Assembly: GCF_036013525.1 (NCBI RefSeq)
Contig: NZ_CP107853.1
Span: 8,184,001 to 8,248,000 of the forward strand
Reading direction: 5' to 3'
Length of the DNA stretch: 64,000 bases
Source of the DNA: Nonomuraea sp. NBC_00507
Lineage (GTDB): Bacteria; Actinomycetota; Actinomycetes; Streptosporangiales; Streptosporangiaceae
Below are positions 1 to 8,522 of the stretch, in pieces. The notes below the pieces were generated by a model. The model made no database searches, was not told where the DNA came from, and saw only the letters and a list, made by a program, of their open reading frames with translations. Numbering within the stretch: position 1 is the first letter of the stretch; each line of letters opens with the position of its first letter. Made by a program: the position numbers and the translations under genes.

Positions 1-306
1 CGTGGCGGACGGCGAATCCGGGTTGCCCAGATCGCACCCGCCGCCGTGCGCCGCCACCGTCTCCTCGATGGCCCGCTCCAGCACCCCGGCCAGCGGCGTG
101 TCACCGTCCGCGGCCAGCCGCGCCGCCAGTGCCCCGCCGAGCCGCGCCACCAGCCAGGTCACGTCGTGCACGCAGCCGCTGTCCACCCCGGCCGCCGCCG
201 TGGCCCCGTCGAGCACGACGATCCAGGACGGCCCGGCGATCACCAGATCCTCGTTGGGCCGGTCGGCCGAGCCGGGACGGGTGGCGTAGGTGACCTCCGC
301 GAACAT
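1..306 (-). CDS. PP2C-like protein, N-terminal part (runs off the window)
   Basis: The 102 N-terminal codons of a minus-strand gene are present and the rest lies outside the window. The product starts MFAEVTYATRPGSADRPNED and has two PP2C-type signatures: an early N-E-D and a following VVLDGAT strand, which in PP2C phosphatases carry metal-binding acidic residues. The reading frame is open to the window edge and the ATG at 306 is the only plausible start. The start lies just 27 bp from that of the divergent DUF6968 gene. Whether the full protein is an active phosphatase cannot be judged from this fragment. Confidence 0.7.
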   Translation of the reverse strand, partial: MFAEVTYATRPGSADRPNEDLVIAGPSWIVVLDGATAAAGVDSGCVHDVTWLVARLGGALAARLAADGDTPLAGVLERAIEETVAAHGGGCDLGNPDSPSAT

Positions 307-313
307 GACAGCG

Positions 314-326
314 ACTGTGCCACAGT
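314..326. promoter_or_regulatory. Palindrome in a 27-bp divergent intergenic gap
   Basis: ACTGTG and CACAGT form perfect 6-base arms around one central base. The palindrome nearly fills the gap between the divergent starts at 306 and 334, so a protein bound here could control both genes. No binding protein can be named from the sequence. Confidence 0.35.
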
Positions 327-333
327 TGCCCTC

Positions 334-681
334 ATGACGATGACCTACGAGCTCGGCGACGTCGTGGCCGAGCGGCAGCTGGAGGCCGTCGCCGAGGACG
401 GCGCCCGTACGCCCGTGACGGTACGGATCGGCAGGCCGAGGCCGGACCGGCTCAGCTCACACGGGGATTGGTGCTGCCCCCATCAGATCGCAGGGCTGGG
501 CGAGGAGCGGGCCGGGGCGGCCTTCGGGGTCGACTCCCTGCAGGCGTTGCTGCTGAGCGTTTACAAGCTGCGGCTGGAGCTGTCCCGGCGCGCGCAGGAC
601 GCGCGGGTCCGGCTGGACTGGCTGGACCAGCCGGACCTCGGCCTGAAGGTGGACCCGGAGGTCCACAAGCTCCTCGAGTGA
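334..681 (+). CDS. DUF6968 family protein
   Basis: A 115-residue protein starting MTMTYELGDVVAERQLEA. It resembles the small actinomycete DUF6968 family: a short N-terminal beta-rich part with VTVRIGRP, a central CPHQI segment, then a helix with LQALLLSVYKLRLEL. No signal peptide or membrane segment is visible. The ATG at 334 was chosen because family members start at this point; the frame stays open further upstream but overlaps the divergent gene. Function is unknown. The gene is probably transcribed alone, because the next gene is convergent. Confidence 0.7.
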   Translation: MTMTYELGDVVAERQLEAVAEDGARTPVTVRIGRPRPDRLSSHGDWCCPHQIAGLGEERAGAAFGVDSLQALLLSVYKLRLELSRRAQDARVRLDWLDQPDLGLKVDPEVHKLLE

Positions 682-687
682 CGGCGC

Positions 688-1797
688 TTACACGATCACG
701 AGCTCGCGCGGCGTGTTGTTGAGCCGCTCACCTCCGCTGTCGGTGCACACGACGATGTCCTCGATCCTGGCCCCGTGCCGCCCCGGCAGGTAGATGCCCG
801 GCTCGACGGAGAAGGCGAAGCCGGGCTCCAGCGGCTCCCCGTTGCCGGCCACGATGTAGGGCTCCTCGTGCGTCTCGATCCCGATCCCGTGCCCGGTCCG
901 GTGGATGAAGTAGTCGCCGTATCCGGCCTCGGCGATCACCTCGCGGGCGGCCGCGTCGACCGACTCGCACGAGACGCCCGGCCGCACCGCCGCGCACGCC
1001 GCATCCTGGGCGCGGCGCAGCACCTCGTAGTAGGCGCTGAACTCGGCGGGCGGCTCGCCCACGCTGTAGGTGCGGGTGGAGTCGGAGCAGTAGCCGCTGT
1101 GCAGCTGGCCGCCGATGTCGACCACCACCGGCTCGCCTTTCTGGATCACCCGGTCGGACACGTCGTGGTGCGGGCTGGCCCCGTTGGGGCCGGAGGCGAC
1201 GATCACGAAGTCGACCGTCGCGTGCCCGGCCGCCAGGATCGCCTCGGCGATGTCCCTGGCCACGTCGCGCTCGCTCCGCCCGGCGCGCAGAAACTCGGGG
1301 ACCCGCCGGTGGACGGCGTCGATCGCCTCCCCCGCCTCGCACAGCGCCGCCACCTCGGCCGGGGACTTGCGCATCCGCAACTGCCGCAGCACACTCCCGG
1401 CCAGCACCTGCTCGGCGTCCGGCAGCACCTCGCGGAAGCGCAGCGACGACATGGCCCACATCCGGTCGGCCAGCCCGACCTTGCCGGCCTGCCCCAGCCG
1501 GGCCGCCGCGATCGCATAGGGGTCGTCGGTCTCGTCCCAGGCCACGAACTCCAGCCCGAGCCGCGATGCGGGCGAGGCCTCGGCGGCAGGCAGCTCCAGC
1601 CGGGGCACCATCATGAACGGCTCCCCCGCCGCGGGCACCACCAGGCACGTCAGCCGCTCCAGCGGCTTGGCGTCATAGCCGCTCACATAGCGCAGATCGG
1701 GCCCTGGCGTGAGCAGCAGGGCGTCAAGGCCGCTCTTGGCGGTGGCCTCCTGCACGGCGGCCAGACGGGACACGGGATACAGGTCTGAGGACGTCAC
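688..1797 (-). CDS. M24 family metallopeptidase (Xaa-Pro aminopeptidase-like)
   Basis: A cytoplasmic metallopeptidase of the creatinase/prolidase (pita-bread) fold that probably removes N-terminal residues from X-Pro peptides. The five metal ligands are visible: the two Asp in VVVDIGG and CSDSTRTY, the His in HRTGHGIG, and the two Glu in SVEPGIY and ARIEDIVV. The N-terminal 120 residues form the usual creatinase_N domain. Two GTG starts are possible, at 1830 and 1797. I prefer 1797, because the protein then begins VTSSDLYPVSRL as relatives do. A GGCGGAG lies about 13 bases upstream, which is a little far. Substrate is unknown. Confidence 0.88.
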   Translation of the reverse strand: MTSSDLYPVSRLAAVQEATAKSGLDALLLTPGPDLRYVSGYDAKPLERLTCLVVPAAGEPFMMVPRLELPAAEASPASRLGLEFVAWDETDDPYAIAAARLGQAGKVGLADRMWAMSSLRFREVLPDAEQVLAGSVLRQLRMRKSPAEVAALCEAGEAIDAVHRRVPEFLRAGRSERDVARDIAEAILAAGHATVDFVIVASGPNGASPHHDVSDRVIQKGEPVVVDIGGQLHSGYCSDSTRTYSVGEPPAEFSAYYEVLRRAQDAACAAVRPGVSCESVDAAAREVIAEAGYGDYFIHRTGHGIGIETHEEPYIVAGNGEPLEPGFAFSVEPGIYLPGRHGARIEDIVVCTDSGGERLNNTPRELVIV

Positions 1798-1941
1798 AGG
1801 CCCAAATCTACTCCGCCCCGGGTCTCCCACTATCCGCGAAAAGCTCTCACAACACGGGAAGCACTCGCTACACTCCGTTCAACAACGATCACGTAGTGTG
1901 GGGACAATTGTTCAGATCCACTGCACTTTGAGAGTGAGACT

Positions 1942-3153
1942 ATGGTCGACGTCATAGGCGCGGCCGGGCTGCTCGGGCACAAATCCGATGCGGAGTTGCT
2001 CGCCGCACGGCTGGCGCACGCGCAGCGGCTCGGCAACATGGGCTGGGCGGAATGGCACCTCCACACCGGCCAGACGATCTGGTCCGAGCAGGTGTATACG
2101 ATCTTCGGCCGCGACCCGGCCCAGGGTCCCATCGCCCTGCCCCAGCTCGCCAAGCACGTCGAGCCCGCCGACGTGGCCGCGCTGGACCGGCTCCTGTGGT
2201 CCGCCGTGCAGAGTGTCGAGCCGGTCCAGGCCGAGTTCCGCATCCGCCGCAGCGCGAGCTCCGGCGATCTGCGCGACATTCGCATGGTGCTCGAGCCGCT
2301 GATGGCCCCCGGCGGCCCCATCGGCCTGCACGGCGTCATCCAGGACATCACCGGCCGCCGCCGCGCCGAGCGCCTGATGTCGGAATCTCGCCGCCAACTC
2401 CTGGAGGCCCGCGAGCAGGCTGCCGAGGAGCGCCACGTGATGCTGGCGCTGCGCGATGCGATCCTTCCCGATCCCGCCTGCTATCCGGGCCTGCCGGACA
2501 CCAGCATCGCGGTGCGCTACGTGCCCGCCGAGAAGACCGCGAACCTGGGCGGCGACTGGTTCGAGGCGGCCCCCTCCCCCGACGGCCGCCTACTGCTGGC
2601 CATCGGCGACGTCTCCGGCCACGGCCTGCCCGCGATCGCGCACATGGCCCAGCTCCGCCACGCCCTGGTGGGCCTCGCCATGACGGGGCGGCCCGCCAAC
2701 CGGCTACTGGACTGGCTGAACGAGCTGGTCCTGCACCAGCTCAACGACACCACCGCCACGGCGGTCATCGGGCATCTGGACCCGCGGACCCGGGTGTTCG
2801 CCTGGAGCCAGGCCGGCCACCTGGCGCCCATCCTGGTCCGCGACGGGGTGGCCAGCCGGCTCGGCCAGCCCAGGGGCGTGCTGCTCGGCGCCGCGTGCGG
2901 GCGCCCGTACGAGCTGGCCACGACCCGGCTGCGGCCCGGGGACGTGCTGCTGCTGTTCACCGACGGCCTGGTCGAGCGGCGCACCCGCGACATCGACGTC
3001 GGCCTCGACCTGGCCCTCGCCGCCGCCGCCCACGTGCGGGGAAGCGAGCTGGAGTCCGGGCTCGACCGCCTGCTGTCCGACATCGGCGGGCCCAACCCCG
3101 AAGACGACGCCTGTCTCCTGGGGGTTGGCATCCTGGGGGATCCCTGCGCATAG
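1942..3153 (+). CDS. PAS domain-containing SpoIIE-type protein phosphatase
   Basis: A 403-residue signalling phosphatase. Residues of about 25-140 form a PAS/PAC sensor ending in VIQDITGRRRAERL. A short helical linker follows, then a SpoIIE-type PP2C catalytic domain from about residue 195 with GGDWFEA, AIGDVSGHG, TDGLVE and EDDACLLG, which supply the metal-binding Asp residues. Such proteins usually dephosphorylate STAS anti-anti-sigma factors, so an input to stress sigma control is likely. No anti-sigma kinase gene lies next to it. The nearest STAS gene in the window is at 63096, with no evidence of a link. Confidence 0.88.
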   Translation: MVDVIGAAGLLGHKSDAELLAARLAHAQRLGNMGWAEWHLHTGQTIWSEQVYTIFGRDPAQGPIALPQLAKHVEPADVAALDRLLWSAVQSVEPVQAEFRIRRSASSGDLRDIRMVLEPLMAPGGPIGLHGVIQDITGRRRAERLMSESRRQLLEAREQAAEERHVMLALRDAILPDPACYPGLPDTSIAVRYVPAEKTANLGGDWFEAAPSPDGRLLLAIGDVSGHGLPAIAHMAQLRHALVGLAMTGRPANRLLDWLNELVLHQLNDTTATAVIGHLDPRTRVFAWSQAGHLAPILVRDGVASRLGQPRGVLLGAACGRPYELATTRLRPGDVLLLFTDGLVERRTRDIDVGLDLALAAAAHVRGSELESGLDRLLSDIGGPNPEDDACLLGVGILGDPCA

Positions 3154-3231
3154 ACCGGAGCAACGAGCAGGGTCCGAGAGCGGCAGCTTGCGTAACCAGC
3201 GAGGACCCGTTGGGAGTGCGACCATAGACAC

Positions 3232-4131
3232 GTGCTGATGGTTCTGGACACCCCGTCCCTCTACTTCCGCGCCTTCTACGGCATACCGGAGTCGATCATG
3301 GCCCCCGACGGCTCGCCCGTCAACGCCGTGCGCGGCCTCATCGACATGATCGCCACTCTCGTGCGCAAGCACTCCCCCGCGGAGCTCGCGGCCACCATGG
3401 ACGCCGACTGGCGTCCGGCCTTCCGCGTGGCGGCGATCCCGACCTACAAGGCGCACCGCGTCGCCCACGGCAACACCGAAGTGGTGCCCGACGCGCTCGT
3501 GCCACAGATCGCCGTCATCCAGGAGGTGCTCGACGCGCTCGGCATCGCCCGCCTGGAGTCCGCCGGTTACGAGGCCGACGACGTCATCGGCACGCTCACC
3601 CACCGGTCGGGCGGCGCGGTCGACATCGTCACCGGCGACCGCGACCTGTTCCAGCTGGTCGACGACGCCCGCCCGGTCCGCGTGCTCTACACCGCCCGCG
3701 GCATCCGCAACCTGCAGATCGTGGACGAGGCGTTCGTCACCGCCAAATACGGCGTCCCGGGCCGCGCCTACGCCGACTTCGCCACGCTGCGCGGCGACCC
3801 CAGCGACGGCCTGCCCGGCGTGAGCGGCGTCGGCGAGAAGACCGCGGCCGCGCTCATCACCCGCTTCGGCTCCCTCGAGGCCCTGCTCGAGGCCTTGGAC
3901 GCGGGCGTGACCGACGGCTTCCCCGCCGGCAGCCGCACCAGGCTGGCCACCGCCCGCGACTACCTGAGCGCCGCTCCCGCGGTGGTCAAGGTGGCCCATG
4001 ACGCCCCGCTCCCGGCCGCCGACCTGGCACTGCCGGCCAAGCCGCGCGACCCCGAGGCGCTGGTGCGCCTGGCCGACCGCTACGGCCTGGACGGCCCGCT
4101 CAACCGCCTCCTCGACGTGCTGGGCGGTTGA
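3232..4131 (+). CDS. 5'-3' exonuclease (FEN/Pol I exonuclease-like)
   Basis: A stand-alone 299-residue 5'-3' exonuclease related to the N-terminal domain of DNA polymerase I and to flap endonucleases. Visible features are the early acidic motif MVLDTPSLYFRAFYG, the YEADDVIGTL and TGDRDLFQL motifs with metal-binding Asp residues, and the helix-hairpin-helix GLPGVSGVGEKTA that grips DNA. It probably removes RNA primers or flaps during replication and repair. The start may be the GTG at 3232 or the ATG at 3238. Stand-alone copies are common in actinomycetes next to a full polA elsewhere. Confidence 0.9.
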   Translation: MLMVLDTPSLYFRAFYGIPESIMAPDGSPVNAVRGLIDMIATLVRKHSPAELAATMDADWRPAFRVAAIPTYKAHRVAHGNTEVVPDALVPQIAVIQEVLDALGIARLESAGYEADDVIGTLTHRSGGAVDIVTGDRDLFQLVDDARPVRVLYTARGIRNLQIVDEAFVTAKYGVPGRAYADFATLRGDPSDGLPGVSGVGEKTAAALITRFGSLEALLEALDAGVTDGFPAGSRTRLATARDYLSAAPAVVKVAHDAPLPAADLALPAKPRDPEALVRLADRYGLDGPLNRLLDVLGG

Positions 4132-4167
4132 CCGCCCGGACGCCGCAAGGCGGCCAGCAGCGGGCCG

Positions 4168-5829
4168 CTAGGTGGCCAGCAGGGCGCGGACGGCCGCCTG
4201 CGCGGCCTCACGCAGGCGGGCGTGCATGAGCACGTTCTCCTCGCGGTCGGTACGCACCTCGACCACGCGCGGCCCCTCGCCGCGCAGCGCCTTCGGCAGC
4301 TCCGTGATCTCCGACACCAGCGTGTAGGGCGTCCCGGTCGCGGCCGTCGCATACCCGAGATCGACCCCGTGCGGCGTGCCGAAGACCCGCTCGAACGGAT
4401 CGCGCACCGCCGCCTGCGGCAGCAGCGAGAAGATCCCGCCCCCGTCGTTGTTGACCACCACGAAGCAGACGTCGGGCCGGGGCTCGCGGGGCCCGAGGAT
4501 CAGCCCGTTCTGGTCGTGCAGGAACGACAGGTCGCCGAGCAGCGCGAAGGCGGGCCCGTTGTGCGCCAGCGCCGCCCCCATCGCGGTCGAGACCAGGCCG
4601 TCGATCCCGGAGGCGCCCCGGTTGGCCATCACCCTGATGCCGCGCCGCGGCCGCATCGCCTGGTCCAGGTCCCTGATCGGCATCGACGACCCGCAGAACA
4701 GCAGCGCCCCGTTCGGCAGCGCGTCCACCAGGTCCCTGGCCAGGCGCGGCTCGCTGACACCCGAGACGTCGAGCACCTCGTCCACGGCCGACCTGGCCGC
4801 GAGGTCCGCCCGCCGCCAGGCGTGCAGCCAGCTGTCGTCGCCCGCAGCCACCGGGATCTCCACCGCCTGCGCCACCTGTGTGGCCGACCTGGTCGGGTCC
4901 GGCCAGCGGTCCAGGTCGGGCGCCACAACGATGTGCTCCGCGGTCCGCCGCAGCCAGGACAGCAGCGGCCGCGACAGCCCGGGCCGCCCCAAGGTGACCA
5001 CCACATCGGGCCGGTGCGCGTCGGCGAACTCAGGCGTCCCCAGCAGGTAGTGGTAGGTCGAGATGGCGTGGTCGCCGTAGCGGGCACCGCCGTTCGGCTC
5101 CGACAGCACGGGCCAGCCCGCCATGCCGGCGGCGGCCACGTAGCGGCGCACGTTCGCGGCGCCGTCACCGACGACCAGCACGCCGCGCCGGGTCGGCGGG
5201 ATGTGCAGGGCGATCGGCGGGGGTGCGACCCTGGCCCGCACCCACGGGCCGTTGGCGCCGCCGTCGAGCGGCTCGCACCAGGTGGTGTCGCCGTCGGGGA
5301 TGAGCGGCTCCCTGAAGGCCAGGTTGAGATGGACCGGGCCGGGGTTCGCCGGTCCGGCGGCCCGCTGGTAGGCGCGGCAGGCCAGCGACCGCCAGTAGGC
5401 CACCTGCCCGGGGCGGTCCTCCGGCACGCCGACCTCGGCGAACCAGCGCGTGGCCGTCCCGTAGAGCTTGATCTGGTCGATCGTCTGGTTGGCGCCGGTG
5501 CCGCGCAGCTCGGGCGGGCGGTCGGCGGTGAGCACCAGCAGCGGCACGCCCGACTCGCTCGCCTCGATCACGGCCGGGTGGAAGTTCGCGGTGGCCGTGC
5601 CGGACGAGCAGATCAGCGCGACCGGCCGCTCGGACCGCTTGGCCAGCCCGAGCGCCAGGTATGACGCCGAGCGCTCATCGATGCGCACGTGCAGCCGCAC
5701 CCGCGACTCGGCGTGCAGCGCCAGCGCCAGCGGGGCCGAGCGCGAGCCGGGCGCCAGCACCACGTCGGTCAGGCCGCAGCGCACCAGCTCGTCGACCAGC
5801 ACGGTGGCCAGCGCGGTCGCGGGGTTCAA
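4168..5829 (-). CDS. menD: 2-succinyl-5-enolpyruvyl-6-hydroxy-3-cyclohexene-1-carboxylate synthase
   Basis: A thiamin-diphosphate enzyme that joins isochorismate and 2-oxoglutarate in the classical menaquinone pathway. The 553-residue length is typical. Recognisable parts are the N-terminal pyrimidine-binding domain (APGSRSAPLALAL, ICSSGTATANFHPAV) and the C-terminal pyrophosphate-binding domain (LLGDLSFLHD, VVNNDGGGIFS). I place the start at a TTG at 5829: the protein then begins LNPATALATVLVDEL like known MenD, and GGAGG sits 7 bases upstream. The TTG overlaps the menC stop as TTGA, so translation is coupled to menC. An in-frame ATG at 5859 lies inside menC. Confidence 0.93.
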   Translation of the reverse strand: MNPATALATVLVDELVRCGLTDVVLAPGSRSAPLALALHAESRVRLHVRIDERSASYLALGLAKRSERPVALICSSGTATANFHPAVIEASESGVPLLVLTADRPPELRGTGANQTIDQIKLYGTATRWFAEVGVPEDRPGQVAYWRSLACRAYQRAAGPANPGPVHLNLAFREPLIPDGDTTWCEPLDGGANGPWVRARVAPPPIALHIPPTRRGVLVVGDGAANVRRYVAAAGMAGWPVLSEPNGGARYGDHAISTYHYLLGTPEFADAHRPDVVVTLGRPGLSRPLLSWLRRTAEHIVVAPDLDRWPDPTRSATQVAQAVEIPVAAGDDSWLHAWRRADLAARSAVDEVLDVSGVSEPRLARDLVDALPNGALLFCGSSMPIRDLDQAMRPRRGIRVMANRGASGIDGLVSTAMGAALAHNGPAFALLGDLSFLHDQNGLILGPREPRPDVCFVVVNNDGGGIFSLLPQAAVRDPFERVFGTPHGVDLGYATAATGTPYTLVSEITELPKALRGEGPRVVEVRTDREENVLMHARLREAAQAAVRALLAT

Positions 5830-6737
5830 CGTGACGCCTCCTGCATCCGGCGAAGCCACTGGGGAGATTCAATCTCAAAAGCCGACAACTGCTGATCATC
5901 CACTGATGGGCGGCGTACCGCCAGCCGCCCGTCCACGGGCGTCAGCGGGTCGTCCACGACGTCGCCCGCCAGCAGCGGCAGCGTGCCGAGCCCGCACGCG
6001 TACGGCAACGACGGCAGCGCCGCCGCCAGCGCCAGCCCCGCCGCGAGACCCACGGAGGTTTCGACGGCGCTGGAGACCACGGCGGGCAGCCCGCACGCCT
6101 CCACCACCCGCAACGCGTTTCGCACCCCGCCCAGCGGCTGCACCTTGACCACCGCGACGTCGGCCGCCTCGGCCGCCCTGACCCGCAGCGGGTCCTCGGC
6201 CCGCCGGATGGACTCGTCGGCCGCGATCGGCACGTCGCAGGCCCGCCGCACCGCCGCCAGCTCCTCCAGCGTGGCGCACGGCTGCTCGGCGTATTCCAGG
6301 TCGTAGGTGTCCAGGCGCTTCAGCCGCCGCACGGCCTCATCGACGCTCCACGCGCCGTTGACGTCGACCCGGAGCCTGCCCGCCGGGCCGAGCGCGTCAC
6401 GTACGGCCTCCACCCTGGCCACGTCCTCGTCGAACGTCTGCCCCCGCTCGCCCACCTTGACCTTGGCCGTGCCGCAGCCGGAGCGCCGCACCAGCTCGTG
6501 GGCCTGCTCGGGGTCGACCGCAGGCACCGTCGCGTTGACGGGGACGCTGTCACGCACCGGCTCCGGCCAGCCCTCGAAGGCCGCCTCGTGGGCGCACGCC
6601 AGCCACCGGGCGCACTCGCGCGGGCCGTACTCCGGGAACGGGGAGAACTCCCCCCACCCCGCCGGGCCGCGCAGCAGCACCCCTTCTCTGACGGTCTGTC
6701 CCCGGAAACGCAGGCGCATCGGGATTCGGAAGACCAC
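5826..6737 (-). CDS. menC: o-Succinylbenzoate synthase
   Basis: A 303-residue enolase-superfamily enzyme that dehydrates the MenH/MenD product to o-succinylbenzoate. The barrel shows the KVKVG catalytic lysine motif, the metal ligands in RVDVNGAW, EYAEQP and IAADES, and the second lysine in VVKVQPLGG. The GTG at 6737 is chosen because the protein then starts VVFRIPMRLRFRG, the usual MenC N-terminus; the frame remains open far upstream into divergent menE but without homology. The gene is followed directly by menD with a 4-base overlap. The divergent promoter region shared with menE is only about 90 bp. Confidence 0.9.
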   Translation of the reverse strand: MVFRIPMRLRFRGQTVREGVLLRGPAGWGEFSPFPEYGPRECARWLACAHEAAFEGWPEPVRDSVPVNATVPAVDPEQAHELVRRSGCGTAKVKVGERGQTFDEDVARVEAVRDALGPAGRLRVDVNGAWSVDEAVRRLKRLDTYDLEYAEQPCATLEELAAVRRACDVPIAADESIRRAEDPLRVRAAEAADVAVVKVQPLGGVRNALRVVEACGLPAVVSSAVETSVGLAAGLALAAALPSLPYACGLGTLPLLAGDVVDDPLTPVDGRLAVRRPSVDDQQLSAFEIESPQWLRRMQEASR

Positions 6738-6828
6738 GGGACCCCCGGGGGCTTCGGGAGAACCTGCCACGACCCTCCCCGCTTTCCCCTGCGCCGCTGT
6801 CCGACGTGTCGCCATTAACCTTACGAGC

Positions 6829-7974
6829 ATGTGGAGGAACCCGTCGCATCCGGACCGTCCGCTGCATGCCATTGTGCAGCCTCCGGGACCCGCACTGTTC
6901 ACGGCCGTCCGCGACGCGCTGACCGGCGACGGACCCGCCGTCCTCCCCCTGCCTCCCGGCCAGGCCGATGCCGCGCTGGCCGCGCTGCGCCCCACCCACG
7001 TTGACGGGACGCCCCAGGACGGCGGCGCCGGCGTGCCCGCCGACGTGGCGGTCGTGATCGCCACCAGCGGCAGCACCGGCACGCCCAAGGGCGTGATGCT
7101 CTCGGCCACCGCGCTGCGCGCCTCCGCGGCCGCCTCCCTGCGGCGCGTGGAGGCCTCCAAGGGTGAGCGCTGGCTGTGCTGCCTGCCCATCTCCCACGTC
7201 TCCGGCCTGCAGGTCCTGGTGCGCGCCCTGCTGTCGGACAGCGAGCCGATCATCCACCCGCGCTTCGACCCGCGCGCGGTCCTGGACTCCGGCGCCGACC
7301 ACGTCTCGCTGGTGCCGACCCAGCTGCACCGGCTCGTGGAGCTGGGGGCCGACCTGTCGGGGTTCCGCACCATCCTGCTCGGCGGCGCCGCGCCCCGTCC
7401 TGGCCTGCTGGAGCGCGCCCGGGACCTCGGCGGCCGGATCGTGACGACGTACGGAATGAGCGAGACGTGCGGCGGCTGCGTGTACGACGGCCGGCCCCTT
7501 TACAATGTAGATCTCAAGATCGGCGAGGACGGCCTGATCCGGATCGCCGGTCCCGTGCTCTTCTCCGGCTACCGCTCCGGCGAGCCCGACCCGTTCGACG
7601 GCGGCTGGTTCGTCACCTCCGACCTGGGCGAGCTGGCCGGCGGGCGGCTGCGGGTGCTGGGCCGGGCCGACGACGTCATCAACACCGGCGGCGAGAAGGT
7701 GATGGCCGCCGCCGTGGCCGCCGTGCTCGGCACCCACCCCGCGATCGCCGACGTGGCCGTGATCGGCGTGCCCGACCCCGAATGGGGCGAGCTCGTCACC
7801 GCGGTCGTGGTCCCCGCCGCCCCCGACACGCCACTCACGCTTGCCCAATTGCGGGCATACTGCCGCGATAGGCTTCCCCCTCACGCCGCCCCGCGCGAGC
7901 TGCGCCTGGTCACCGGACTGCCGCTGCTGCCGAACGGCAAGACCGATCTAGTACGGCTGAAAGCAGGAACCTGA
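6829..7974 (+). CDS. menE: o-Succinylbenzoate-CoA ligase
   Basis: A 381-residue adenylate-forming enzyme that activates o-succinylbenzoate to its CoA thioester for MenB. Motifs include the phosphate loop TSGSTGTPKGVML, the TTYGMSETCGG adenine-site motif, TSDLGEL and GRADDVINTGGEKV, and the C-terminal catalytic lysine in PNGKTDLVRL. It is shorter than acyl-CoA synthetases but normal for actinobacterial MenE. The ATG at 6829 gives MWRNPSHPDRPL, which contains the first conserved residues. It is transcribed divergently from menC-menD, so the three enzymes form one menaquinone locus. Confidence 0.92.
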   Translation: MWRNPSHPDRPLHAIVQPPGPALFTAVRDALTGDGPAVLPLPPGQADAALAALRPTHVDGTPQDGGAGVPADVAVVIATSGSTGTPKGVMLSATALRASAAASLRRVEASKGERWLCCLPISHVSGLQVLVRALLSDSEPIIHPRFDPRAVLDSGADHVSLVPTQLHRLVELGADLSGFRTILLGGAAPRPGLLERARDLGGRIVTTYGMSETCGGCVYDGRPLYNVDLKIGEDGLIRIAGPVLFSGYRSGEPDPFDGGWFVTSDLGELAGGRLRVLGRADDVINTGGEKVMAAAVAAVLGTHPAIADVAVIGVPDPEWGELVTAVVVPAAPDTPLTLAQLRAYCRDRLPPHAAPRELRLVTGLPLLPNGKTDLVRLKAGT

Positions 7975-8017
7975 CGAGGTGCGGCTGCGTCAGAGTGGGG
8001 AGAAGGAGGGAGCCTTC

Positions 8018-8347
8018 ATGGACCAGACCCGCAAGATGTGGGCATCCGTGGCCATCATCGGCGTGATCGTCGTCGCCGGCGTCTCGGTCGCGGCGGCCGC
8101 CTCCGCGGGCAGGCTCGACCAGGTCGGCGAGGAGACCAGAGCTGTGGTGGAGAAGGCATCACCGTCCGGTCCGCCGGCGACGCCGGCCCCGTCTCCCGAG
8201 CCCACCGATGACGACATCGTGGTCTCCCGGGAGGTCAACCCCGACCCCAGCAAGGTGCTCGAATACTGGACGGACGAGCGCATGGAGGACGCCGAGCCCA
8301 TGCCCATGCCGGAGGTCACGACCGGCGAGATCGACGTGACCGAGTAA
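8018..8347 (+). CDS. Small membrane-anchored or secreted protein
   Basis: A 109-residue protein of unknown function. Residues of about 8-30 form a single hydrophobic segment (ASVAIIGVIVVAGVSVAAAA) acting as an anchor or uncleaved signal. The remainder is a Pro- and Glu-rich extracellular tail with PSGPPATPAPSPEPTDDD. A good AGGAGG lies 7 bases before the ATG. The gene follows menE by 43 bases on the same strand and ends just before a terminator, so it may be co-transcribed with menE. Confidence 0.7.
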   Translation: MDQTRKMWASVAIIGVIVVAGVSVAAAASAGRLDQVGEETRAVVEKASPSGPPATPAPSPEPTDDDIVVSREVNPDPSKVLEYWTDERMEDAEPMPMPEVTTGEIDVTE

Positions 8348-8358
8348 GACCCGCACGA

Positions 8359-8394
8359 GGGGCGGCTCGCCACGTGGGCGATCCGTCCCTTTTT
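8359..8394 (+). terminator. Rho-independent terminator after the menE segment
   Basis: An imperfect GC-rich stem (GGGGCGG and CGCC pairing with GGGCG and CCGTCCC) is followed by five T residues. It separates the upstream transcription unit from the sigma factor gene. Confidence 0.55.
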
Positions 8395-8411
8395 GGCATT
8401 TCGTCCGGGCG

Positions 8412-8439
8412 GGAACAAATGGCGGAGAATGGCGTTATT
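8412..8439 (+). promoter_or_regulatory. Possible ECF-type promoter before the sigma factor gene
   Basis: GGAAC at 8412-8416 and GTTATT at 8434-8439 are separated by 17 bases. This resembles the GGAAN/GTT layout recognised by SigR- or SigE-type sigma factors in actinomycetes, which are known to drive some principal-like sigma genes. The transcript would have a leader of roughly 75 bases. This is a pattern match only. Confidence 0.35.
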
Positions 8440-8522
8440 GATACTGGTGCGCCGTGCGGACAACGAAGCCGCCCGCCATAACCTGCCTGATCGCTTCTAC
8501 TCCGTACGGAGGAGGTGTCCTC

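Noticed and set aside
5829..5859. ATG start for menD inside menC
   Set aside because: It gives ten residues that are not seen in MenD and has no ribosome-binding site. The TTG at 5829 has both.
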